Source: a bacterium (GTDB lineage: Bacteria; Patescibacteriota; Minisyncoccia; Minisyncoccales; PEYH01). From it: a stretch of DNA of 23,294 nt. The translations under genes were made by a program, and so were the position numbers. Shown here in pieces: positions 14,613 through 20,722 of this stretch. Positions within the stretch are counted from its first letter, which is position 1. Each line of letters begins with the position of its first letter. The stretch covers positions 1 to 23,294 of the forward strand of contig JAGGTU010000016.1 of the NCBI GenBank assembly GCA_021163545.1, in the 5' to 3' direction. Below the pieces are notes generated by a model, which saw only the letters and a list, made by a program, of their open reading frames with translations, made no database searches and was not told the origin of the DNA.

Positions 14613-14678
14613 TCTAAGATACTCCTCCGGGCCCTTAATTGGTAACTTAGGCGCTATTCTTTAGAGGAATATCTTAGA
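14613..14678 (-). ncRNA. Stem-loop in the atpE / b-delta gap of the ATP synthase mRNA
   Basis: Arms of 15 nt at 14664-14678 and 14613-14627 enclose a 36-nt loop. In the minus-strand transcript all 15 pairs form, one as U-G; on the plus strand that pair would be C-A, so the structure suits RNA on the coding side. There is no T-tract. It begins 9 nt after the atpE stop and ends 13 nt before the next ATG. Confidence 0.6.
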
Positions 14679-14687
14679 AATAATTTA

Positions 14688-14906
14688 TTAAACAAATTTT
14701 AAAATAAGGGCTACCACCAAAGCATAAATGGCTATTGCTTCGGCAAAAGCAATAGAGACTATTGCTGTGGTTTGAATGGAGCCTGCGGCCTCGGGGTTTC
14801 TGGAAATTCCCTTGCAGGCAGACATGCCAATTAGACCAACGGCAATTCCTGGGGCTATGGTTCCAAGCCCTATTGCGATTGCGGCTGCTAATGTTGTAAT
14901 ATCCAT
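14688..14906 (-). CDS. atpE: ATP synthase c subunit (proteolipid)
   Basis: Forms the rotating membrane ring. The 72-residue hairpin has two membrane helices (about 4-28 and 46-70), the conserved loop RNPEA (36-40) that contacts gamma/epsilon, and Glu56 in helix 2 (FAEAIAIY) as ion carrier. Helix 1 shows the small-residue face IAIGLGTIAPGIAVG. Residue 57 is Ala and there is no matching Gln in helix 1, so the Na+-binding pattern is missing and H+ is the likely coupling ion. It lies between the a-subunit gene (24-bp gap) and the stem-loop before the b-delta gene. Confidence 0.96.
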   Translation of the reverse strand: MDITTLAAAIAIGLGTIAPGIAVGLIGMSACKGISRNPEAAGSIQTTAIVSIAFAEAIAIYALVVALILKFV

Positions 14907-14930
14907 AATTTTAATCTTAATTCCTATAAT

Positions 14931-15659
14931 TTATTTTAATGCAGTTTTGGTAAAAACCAAAGAAAGGGTAGCAAAAATAAATGCTTGAATTACACCTACA
15001 AAAATTTCCAAGAAAATAAAGGGCAAGGGCAAAAAATAAGGTAAAAAGAAGACAGCAATCAACAAAAGCACCTCTCCGGCAAGTATATTTCCAAAAAGTC
15101 GCAAAGATAGAGAAAGAATTTTGGTGATATCTGACAATAACTCAAAAAGACCAAGAATAAGCTTTAAGGGGTTGGTAAAGTTGAAAAACCTTTTTAAATA
15201 TTTTTTAAATCCAAGGGTTGTTGCTCCAAAATATTGAATTGACGCTACAGCAATTAACGCTAAGGCTAGGGTTGCATTTAAATCGGAATTAGGGCTCCTT
15301 AGTAAAGGAATTTTTATATCCCCTTTTTGGATATAAAAAGCGCCTAAAAACCCAGGCAAAAGCCCCAAAAGATTTTCAAAAACAATAAAAATAAAGAAAG
15401 TGGCGATTAAAGGAAATACTCTATAAGCCAATTTTTCAGATCTTAAAATTGATGTTACAAAGTTTAAAATCTTCTCCAAAAGAAACTCAAAAAAGTTTTG
15501 AATACTTTTTGGAGCAGGTTTTTCTTTAAACCTTAATCTGATGTAGAACCCAATCAAAATTAATAACAAAGAGGCAACCACACCACAAAAGAGAGTATTG
15601 GTTATATAGAAATTTCCAATCCTTGCTATATGTTCTGGAAAGATTGATAAATAAATCAT
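14931..15659 (-). CDS. atpB: ATP synthase a subunit
   Basis: Membrane stator that forms the proton half-channels. The 242-residue protein has about five to six hydrophobic helices, and the essential arginine is Arg187 in ILSLSLRLFGNILAGE (181-196). The last helices (FVGVIQAFIFATLSLVFT) carry the conserved Gln of the outlet side. The N-terminus is short, which is normal for small bacterial forms. The ATG overlaps the stop of the upstream AtpZ/I-like gene by 4 bp. All residues needed for ion transfer that I can check are present. Confidence 0.95.
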   Translation of the reverse strand: MIYLSIFPEHIARIGNFYITNTLFCGVVASLLLILIGFYIRLRFKEKPAPKSIQNFFEFLLEKILNFVTSILRSEKLAYRVFPLIATFFIFIVFENLLGLLPGFLGAFYIQKGDIKIPLLRSPNSDLNATLALALIAVASIQYFGATTLGFKKYLKRFFNFTNPLKLILGLFELLSDITKILSLSLRLFGNILAGEVLLLIAVFFLPYFLPLPFIFLEIFVGVIQAFIFATLSLVFTKTALK

Positions 15660-15877
15660 TTTTTCTTATGTTTAAGAAACGGTGCCGCAAAATAATAAAT
15701 TAAAAGGATGGCCACCACAAGCGCTGCAAGAATGCTTAAAATTATTGACCAAGGGGTTGTATATTTCTTATAAAAATTCACTCCCATAAGGATAATCGCC
15801 ACCACAAAAGCACTAATGATAATGCCCATCCCAAAACCCAAAGACAAAGCATAAAAAATTTGCAATTTTTGTTTCAT
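15656..15877 (-). CDS. AtpZ/AtpI-like small membrane protein heading the ATP synthase operon
   Basis: A 73-residue protein with two membrane helices (about 12-34 and 42-64) and a basic tail KHKKK. Its place as first gene, just before atpB, and the pattern of helix - YKKYTTPWSIILSILAAL - helix resemble AtpZ (gene-1 family), which with AtpI helps c-ring assembly or Mg2+ supply in other bacteria. Sequence similarity is modest, so the name rests largely on position. The 4-bp overlap with atpB suggests translational coupling. A clear operon promoter is not seen; a TTGTCA (15937-15942) with AT-rich -10 candidates lies upstream but the spacing is poor. Confidence 0.7.
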   Translation of the reverse strand: MKQKLQIFYALSLGFGMGIIISAFVVAIILMGVNFYKKYTTPWSIILSILAALVVAILLIYYFAAPFLKHKKK

Positions 15878-15958
15878 AAGAAAGCCTTTTAGATGAGGAA
15901 ACCCTCTAATATTATTTTTTCACAAAAACTAACAAATGACAATAACATTTTAGCTGTT

Positions 15959-15987
15959 TTGACAGATAATTATTTTGATTATATAAT
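15959..15987 (+). promoter_or_regulatory. Perfect consensus sigma70-type promoter of the DUF502-like gene
   Basis: TTGACA (15959-15964), 17-bp spacer, TATAAT (15982-15987): both boxes match consensus at all positions. The predicted start near 15994 gives a leader of about 43 nt ending with AGGAGG (16027-16032). It lies inside a longer open frame beginning at 15893, which argues against that start. Confidence 0.8.
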
Positions 15988-16036
15988 AGAGCCATCCTTG
16001 CACATTCGCAATTTAAACTTAAAGAAAGGAGGTAGA

Positions 16037-16639
16037 ATGAAGGGTTTTTTTGTGGGAATAGGAAAGGGTTTGCTGATAGGTCTCCCTGTAGGAATTCTTG
16101 TTTATATTATAGTTGTGCCATTAAAGGGTATTACAAACATTATCTTACCGTTGGCAAAAATATTGTTGCCAGGAGCCTCTCCGATAATTCAGGAAATGGT
16201 TTCGTTCTCTTTAATGCTCTTGTTCATAGGCACAATAGGATGCTTAATTGAATTCTTGCATCCCATAAAGCGTATAAAGAAATTGTTGCTTAAAATGCCT
16301 TTAAGAAGAAGTTCAAATCAAAAAGAGCAAGTGCCTGAGGCCTTTCGTGAAAAACGGGTCGTTTCGGTAAAATTCGGAGATCTTTCGTTGTTCGCCATTC
16401 TTACAGGAGAACTCTCAGTTAACAATGAAAACAAAAAGCCAAAAAAGAAGGTTAACATATTTATTCCTACCTCTCCCAGTATTTTTACGGGTTTCGTCCT
16501 TCAGGTTCCTCCTGAAAAGATAAGCGTTGTGGAAAATCTTTCCGCCTCAGAGTTTTTTGCTTTAGTAGCCACATACGGCATAAAATGTCCTCCTCAGGTT
16601 TTAAAAGAAGTACAATTTGAAAAGGCCTCACTCCAGTGA
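16037..16639 (+). CDS. DUF502-like membrane protein
   Basis: A 200-residue protein with two membrane helices (about 7-29 and 54-76), then a soluble domain with FIPTSPSIFTGFVLQVPPEKI (142-162), which fits the DUF502 pattern of a PTTPxPTSGFxxxVP segment followed by a short helix (LSASEFFALVATYGIKCPP). DUF502 proteins are widespread in bacteria and plants with no firmly assigned biochemical role. The start is ATG 16037, preceded by AGGAGG at 4 nt; the frame is open 48 codons further upstream, but that part contains the promoter. Monocistronic and divergent from the ATP synthase operon. Its stop codon is in the loop of its terminator. Confidence 0.85.
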   Translation: MKGFFVGIGKGLLIGLPVGILVYIIVVPLKGITNIILPLAKILLPGASPIIQEMVSFSLMLLFIGTIGCLIEFLHPIKRIKKLLLKMPLRRSSNQKEQVPEAFREKRVVSVKFGDLSLFAILTGELSVNNENKKPKKKVNIFIPTSPSIFTGFVLQVPPEKISVVENLSASEFFALVATYGIKCPPQVLKEVQFEKASLQ

Positions 16640-16655
16640 GAGTGAGGCCTTTTTT
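16620..16655 (+). terminator. Terminator overlapping the 3' end of the DUF502-like gene
   Basis: A perfect 14-bp stem, AAAAGGCCTCACTC (16620-16633) with its complement at 16640-16653, and the 6-nt loop CAGTGA, which includes the TGA stop. It is followed by a T-tract. It can also act on the minus strand, downstream of the 31-residue ORF. Confidence 0.9.
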
Positions 16656-16673
16656 GTTTTCTTATCTTTTCTA

Positions 16674-16769
16674 CTAAAAGGGCCATTTTTTATTAGAATA
16701 GGCCCAGACAAGATAGCCAGCAATGCCTACTACAACTACTCCTATTATTACCCAAATAATGGTATTCAT
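16674..16769 (-). CDS. 31-residue single-helix membrane peptide (hypothetical)
   Basis: Reading the minus strand from ATG 16769 gives a 31-residue peptide: MNTIIW, a strongly hydrophobic helix rich in Ile/Val/Gly, then YLVWAYSNKKWPF and TAG. The layout is that of a bacterial small membrane protein: one helix with a short polar tail carrying two Lys. It fits neatly between the bidirectional terminator and the tetR gene. No SD is visible and there is no recognised family. It could be chance in AT-rich DNA, but the uniform hydrophobic helix with three Trp is not typical of random frames. Confidence 0.5.
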   Translation of the reverse strand: MNTIIWVIIGVVVVGIAGYLVWAYSNKKWPF

Positions 16770-16834
16770 AGTTTTAGTTTTGATAAATTAATTTTTTAAC
16801 TTCGACCTTTGTTTTTTTAATCTCTTTTATAAGT

Positions 16835-17461
16835 TTATAACCCCTCGCTCTTTTTTAAATCTAATTTTAGGTTTTCTTTTGGAATGTTTAGCATTGAGAT
16901 AAGAATCTGTAAAATTTGGGAACTAACCTTTTTTATATTCGGCTTTTTATTTGACAAGGCTGATTCAATTATTAAGCCATCCATTGTTCCCAAAAGAAAA
17001 GACGAGATAAATTTCAAATTGTTTTTTTTGAGCAAAGAAGAATGCGACAATTTTTTGGTTGTTTCTTCAATAATGGATTGAAATTTACGATTAATTTTTT
17101 CTCTCAGTTGAGCAATATAATTTGCTATTTCCGAATCTTTGTCTGGCGTTTTTAAAACCAAACATCTAATCAAATTTTTTTCTTTTAGTCCAAATTTAAG
17201 ATAGCCTCTAATTGCCCTTATTATAACTTCCTCTGGAGAATTAGCCTTAGAAACTTCCCTGTCTATAGATTTGATCAAGTTTTGAAATGATTTCTCAAGA
17301 ACCTCAAAATAAAGTTCTTTTTTGCTTTTGAAATGATAATACAGGGCAGCTTTGGTGATACTTAATTTCTTGGCAATGATTTCCATTGAGGTACCCAAAA
17401 AACCAAACTCAGAAAAGAGTTCAGAGGCTGTTTTTAGAATTTTTCTTCGTGATTGTTGCAT
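16835..17461 (-). CDS. TetR-family transcriptional regulator
   Basis: Ligand-responsive repressor of 208 residues. The N-terminal DNA-binding domain is classical: RRKILKTASELFSEFGFLG, TSMEIIAKKLSITKAALYYHFKSKKELY (24-51), with the recognition helix about 35-42. The C-terminal ligand and dimer domain is all-helical and unlike any family I can name, so the ligand is unknown. A perfect 18-bp palindrome (17471-17488) sits 9 bp upstream of the ATG, between promoter and gene, which makes autorepression very likely. The divergent FAD oxidoreductase gene 239 bp away is the obvious second target candidate, although no second operator is visible at its own promoter. Confidence 0.93.
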   Translation of the reverse strand: MQQSRRKILKTASELFSEFGFLGTSMEIIAKKLSITKAALYYHFKSKKELYFEVLEKSFQNLIKSIDREVSKANSPEEVIIRAIRGYLKFGLKEKNLIRCLVLKTPDKDSEIANYIAQLREKINRKFQSIIEETTKKLSHSSLLKKNNLKFISSFLLGTMDGLIIESALSNKKPNIKKVSSQILQILISMLNIPKENLKLDLKKSEGL

Positions 17462-17470
17462 AAATTATTT

Positions 17471-17488
17471 ACTTACCGATCGGTAAGT
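17471..17488. promoter_or_regulatory. TetR-type operator (perfect 18-bp palindrome)
   Basis: ACTTACCGATCGGTAAGT is its own reverse complement. It begins just after the predicted transcription start of tetR and ends 9 bp before its ATG, the usual place for a TetR-family autorepression site. The centre ACCGATCGGT is a common type for this family. Confidence 0.85.
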
Positions 17489-17497
17489 TATTATTTA

Positions 17498-17526
17498 AAG
17501 ATAACTCAGACAAAATCACCTGTCAA
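17498..17526 (-). promoter_or_regulatory. Promoter of tetR
   Basis: On the minus strand TTGACA (17521-17526), 17-bp spacer, TATCTT (17498-17503). The start would be near 17491, so the operator at 17471-17488 covers the first transcribed bases. Confidence 0.6.
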
Positions 17527-17599
17527 TCCCCCTGAAAAATTTTATTTACAATTAGACCTCTTTGGCTCTTTAATTATTCTTCCTTTTCTCGAGATTTGT

Positions 17600-17630
17600 T
17601 TGAGATAAAATCTGATATTTGTGCTATAAT
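17600..17630 (+). promoter_or_regulatory. Promoter of the FAD oxidoreductase gene (extended -10)
   Basis: TTGAGA (17600-17605), 19-bp spacer, TATAAT (17625-17630) preceded by TGC, an extended -10 that can offset the long spacer. The predicted leader is about 63 nt without an SD. Confidence 0.6.
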
Positions 17631-17699
17631 AAAATAAACCCTAAATCTCATGTCTTCAAGGTCGATTAAAAATAAAAATTAAATAAATTAGCAAAAATT

Positions 17700-18878
17700 A
17701 TGAAAAAAGTGGGAATTATCGGAGCAGGTATCGCTGGTTTAACTTGTGGTTATAGATTAGTCCAGAAAGGAATACCGGTTGTTATTTTTGAAAAAAAAGT
17801 AATCGTAGGAGGAAGGATTCCTTTTGCTGGAGCAGTGGCTACAGAAAGATTTCATCCCAGATTAATTTCTTTAATTAAGGAGCTGGGGTTGGAAGCACTA
17901 AAAGTTCCTCTTTCAAAAACAGAGCAAGGATTTTTTACTTCAGACGGTCAATTGTTGGAGCTGAGACAATTTCAGATGGCATCGATGAAACAATTAGGGT
18001 TAAAAGGAGCAATGTATTTTATGAAACTCAATCGATTTGTAAATAGGGTAAGGTTTGATGTTAATAATTTTGATCCACGATTGGTTAAAATAAGGAACAT
18101 TTCTTTTGAGGAATACTTAAAAGATTGTCCAGAGATAGTCAGAAAAATTGTAGTGGAACCAATGATGCTCTTCACTTTCGGTGCAGATTTGAGTCAGCTT
18201 AGTGCCGAATATGGGCTTACTCATATAAGGCTTGGTAATGAATTAGGCTCAGGTAAGGCGTTTACTTTTGAAGAAAATAATATTGCCACTGTAACTAATG
18301 TTTTAGACGCAAAACTTAAAGAAGAAGGAACTCAGATTTTTACTTCGGCTGAAGTCAAGAAAATTAACAAGCAAGGGGACAAGTTCACAATTGTTTATGA
18401 AAAAGAAGGAGAAAAGACCGAAGAAGTAGATACCGTAGTTCTTGCCGTTCCTTTAGATGAGGTAAAAAGAATTTTCCCAGAGTTGAACCTAGAGAGTGAT
18501 GTTGATTATCGGGATTCAAAATGTATTTTTGTGGAAGGTAAATTGAGATGGCCGGGAAAGAAATTTATTGTTGGAATGCCGGGCAATCCAGCAAACCTAA
18601 GAGCCTTGTTCAATGTTGTTCCCTATAGCCAATTAGTTTATCCAATGGATGAGACAAAAGAAGTGGATTTAGAAAGGCTCTATGAGGAATATAAAATTGT
18701 TGATGAGGAAGAAATAAAACCGGCTTTGCCTATAATTGGTCCGAATACTAAAGTGCCAGAGTTGACAACCAAAATGAAAGGAGTTTATCTCTGCGGAGAT
18801 TTCTATTACTATCCTTGGCTGGAAACATCAGTAGCTACTGCCGAAAAAGTTGCAGATTTGATTAGTAAAGAAGGTTAA
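17700..18878 (+). CDS. FAD-dependent oxidoreductase (amine oxidase / protoporphyrinogen oxidase-like)
   Basis: A 392-residue flavoprotein. The N-terminus is a Rossmann dinucleotide site: GIIGAGIAGLTCGYRL with GxGxxG at 8-13, acidic Glu31 ending strand 2 (VVIFEKK), then VGGRI (36-40). The C-terminus GVYLCGDFYYYPWLETSVATAEKVADLI is the second FAD-binding segment typical of the amine oxidase/phytoene desaturase/protoporphyrinogen oxidase group. The substrate domain between them is not diagnostic; no heme or carotenoid gene is nearby, so I give no specific reaction. It has its own promoter and terminator, no SD, and is divergent from tetR, which may control it. Confidence 0.88.
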   Translation: MKKVGIIGAGIAGLTCGYRLVQKGIPVVIFEKKVIVGGRIPFAGAVATERFHPRLISLIKELGLEALKVPLSKTEQGFFTSDGQLLELRQFQMASMKQLGLKGAMYFMKLNRFVNRVRFDVNNFDPRLVKIRNISFEEYLKDCPEIVRKIVVEPMMLFTFGADLSQLSAEYGLTHIRLGNELGSGKAFTFEENNIATVTNVLDAKLKEEGTQIFTSAEVKKINKQGDKFTIVYEKEGEKTEEVDTVVLAVPLDEVKRIFPELNLESDVDYRDSKCIFVEGKLRWPGKKFIVGMPGNPANLRALFNVVPYSQLVYPMDETKEVDLERLYEEYKIVDEEEIKPALPIIGPNTKVPELTTKMKGVYLCGDFYYYPWLETSVATAEKVADLISKEG

Positions 18879-18909
18879 TTTTAGTAGATCCTGCAAATGT
18901 TCTAGAACC

Positions 18910-18943
18910 AAAAAATCGCCCCGCGTAAATGGGGCGATTTTTT
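18910..18943. terminator. Bidirectional terminator between oxidoreductase and methyltransferase genes
   Basis: AAAAAATCGCCCC (18910-18922), loop GCGTAAAT, GGGGCGATTTTTT (18931-18943). The A and T tracts make it work for both the plus-strand oxidoreductase and the minus-strand restriction-modification unit. Confidence 0.9.
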
Positions 18944-19044
18944 GCTATATCTCCCGAACAAAATCTGAACCTTTTTTAAAGAAAACCCTGACCTTGAAGT
19001 GTAACTTTTTATACCCCTATCCCGAGCTTTTTGCCCTTCTAAAA

Positions 19045-19890
19045 TTATTTATAACGCCTCCATTGAACTTTTTTAGGCCTGCGGTTGACCTTTTTACCTT
19101 CGGGTTTTTTAGCAATGATTAAATATTTAAAACCCCTTAAAAAGAAATTAAATTTTTTGGCTCGATAATGCCAAATGCGGGTATTTGAACTTTGATTTCT
19201 TCTTGCAACACAAATGATATCTATAGGCTCAAATCCTACTTTATCCATCAACATCTCATAAATTTTAAATCCAACGGGAGTGAATTTCCTTTTTACCCAT
19301 TGATCACCAATGAGCCATCCTATAACTTTTCCTGGTTTTAAAATCCTGTAAATTTCCCTGGCGACTTTTTCTAGTTCCTCATAAAATTTAGGATCTTCCG
19401 CTGAAATTTTGCCAATATCCCTCGGATCATCTGAATAATTGACATTATCTCCATAAGGCGAATCAATAAATACCATATCCACAGAATTGTCTTCTAGGGG
19501 AATTTTTCGAGAATCATTCTTGATTACTTTTGGATGTTGTGGGTTGATGTCATACCCTATCACTTTCCTTCCTTCTTCTTCACAAACATCGACAGTGGTC
19601 CCACTTCCTGCCATAGGATCTACTACTAAATCACCAGGTTTAGTATATCTTTGGATCATATTCCAAATGATAAAAGCCGGGGTTACTCCTTGGAATTTAT
19701 TATCGCCTTTTGGTTTTTTACCATAACTTTGTTTAGGATAGTCCCAAAGGGTAGTTGTTTCAAAAGGAGGCTTTTCATCCTCTATATCTTCTTGCTTTTG
19801 AGATACCTTGTTAGAATCTTTTTTAGTTGGTAAATCCAGAGGTAGTAACCTTTCCTGATTGATTTTTTTATTTTTTATTTCTTTTGGCAT
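19045..19890 (-). CDS. DNA methyltransferase (N4-cytosine or N6-adenine type) of a type II R-M pair
   Basis: Transfers a methyl group from S-adenosylmethionine to DNA, protecting sites from the partner nuclease. The 281-residue protein has motif X-like TPAFIIWNMIQRYTKPG (70-86), motif I DPMAGSGTT (91-99), the acidic residue in VIGYDINP (110-117) and motif IV as DSPYG (143-147), a variant of the amino-methyltransferase (D/N/S)PP(Y/F). The order X-I-IV is that of the gamma-like arrangement. A charged, probably disordered N-terminus of about 40 residues and a very basic tail frame the domain. The start overlaps the endonuclease gene by 23 bp. Methylated base and site cannot be read; if the partner is BsaWI-like, N4-methylcytosine is more likely. 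Confidence 0.9.
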   Translation of the reverse strand: MPKEIKNKKINQERLLPLDLPTKKDSNKVSQKQEDIEDEKPPFETTTLWDYPKQSYGKKPKGDNKFQGVTPAFIIWNMIQRYTKPGDLVVDPMAGSGTTVDVCEEEGRKVIGYDINPQHPKVIKNDSRKIPLEDNSVDMVFIDSPYGDNVNYSDDPRDIGKISAEDPKFYEELEKVAREIYRILKPGKVIGWLIGDQWVKRKFTPVGFKIYEMLMDKVGFEPIDIICVARRNQSSNTRIWHYRAKKFNFFLRGFKYLIIAKKPEGKKVNRRPKKVQWRRYK

Positions 19891-20569
19891 AGATTAAATT
19901 TTTTAAATCAATTATAAATCTATCAAACTTTTTAACCTTATCGCTTTCTTCAATCTCTTCTTCGCTCATTACATAACTTCCATCAGTGTCTACTTCAACA
20001 ATTGCTCTACCTTTTTTGGCTGGGTTTTTAATGCTCAAAGTTTTATCTTCGTCCGGTGTAATAAAGAAAACTTTTATATGCTCTGTTACTTTATCTTGGC
20101 TGAGCTTTATCTTCCAATACCCCGTTTGAGCTATTCTTTCTCTTAGAGTTACCTTGCTTGAAATTACAGCTATAACCTCGCATGTTTGAGGGTCGTAAAT
20201 GATTATATCAACATCCGGAAGATGAGCACCAAATTCACCATAATCTATTAACAAATTCCGTTTCACTTTATTTAATTCTTCTGATAGATTTTTACTATTT
20301 GTTCTTTCTAAAGTATTTCCCTCTACAATTTTTAATCCTAGATTTTCCACCTCCTCTTTGATTATATACATTATTAATTTCTCTAAATTTTTACCTTTAA
20401 AGGCTCGCCAAGATTGTTCATGATCTTTATTAGGCGTAGGCTTTTTCAGCCAATCTCTTTTATGCAACTCTTTCGCCTCCCGCAAAATTTGGGAAATATA
20501 TTTAAAGGCTTCTTTTCCGTATTGCTTCTTTTTTCTTTCGTAAAGTTGTATTAAATCTCTAAAAGTCAT
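19868..20569 (-). CDS. Type II restriction endonuclease, PD-(D/E)XK fold, BsaWI-like
   Basis: Predicted DNA-cutting partner of the adjacent methyltransferase, 233 residues. The core reads LPDVDIIIYD (117-126) then VIAVISSKVTLRERI (132-146). This is a PD-(D/E)XK arrangement with metal ligands near Asp119/Asp121 and Lys139, where the usual D/E before xK is Ser137. A helix Glu (GKNLEKLI, Glu63) completes the pattern. The SK-x3-R-x-R continuation resembles BsaWI-type enzymes, which cut WCCGGW; this similarity is from memory and gives only a guess at specificity. It lies upstream of and overlaps its methyltransferase by 23 bp, and 55 bp downstream of a tRNA gene. No controller protein is present. 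Confidence 0.8.
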   Translation of the reverse strand: MTFRDLIQLYERKKKQYGKEAFKYISQILREAKELHKRDWLKKPTPNKDHEQSWRAFKGKNLEKLIMYIIKEEVENLGLKIVEGNTLERTNSKNLSEELNKVKRNLLIDYGEFGAHLPDVDIIIYDPQTCEVIAVISSKVTLRERIAQTGYWKIKLSQDKVTEHIKVFFITPDEDKTLSIKNPAKKGRAIVEVDTDGSYVMSEEEIEESDKVKKFDRFIIDLKNLIYAKRNKK

Positions 20570-20624
20570 ATTGTTAATATTTTATTTATATTGGTTACCT
20601 CACTAACAGGGTTTCTGCTGAGCG

Positions 20625-20699
20625 TGGCTGCGGGGCCAGGATTCGAACCTGGATAAACGGCTCCAAAGGCCGCTGTGTTACCGGTTACACCACCCCGCA
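20625..20699 (-). tRNA. tRNA-Gln (anticodon TTG)
   Basis: On the minus strand a full cloverleaf forms: acceptor TGCGGGG/CCCCGCA (20693-20699 with 20629-20635), D arm GTGT/ACAC, anticodon stem GCGGC/GCCGT with loop CTTTGGA (anticodon TTG, reading CAA/CAG), T arm CCAGG-TTCGAAT-CCTGG, discriminator G and an encoded CCA (20625-20627). It lies 23 bp after the dnaX stop. Confidence 0.97.
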
Positions 20700-20722
20700 A
20701 TCAATTAAAATTTAACCATATT

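Noticed and set aside
14600..14687. Rho-independent terminator between atpE and the b-delta gene
   Set aside because: The hairpin has no T-tract on the transcribed strand and a 36-nt loop; the genes after it have no promoter visible, so read-through is needed.
15893..16036. 48-codon N-terminal extension of the DUF502-like gene
   Set aside because: The extension contains a perfect TTGACA-17-TATAAT promoter, has no SD, and the ATG at 16037 follows AGGAGG. The hydrophobic start of the family fits 16037.
18890..19044. Possible attachment-site copy of the tRNA-Gln 3' end at the far side of the R-M pair
   Set aside because: I looked for a repeat of the T-arm and acceptor sequence near the methyltransferase end. 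Only short GC matches inside a terminator were found, so no att duplication can be claimed.
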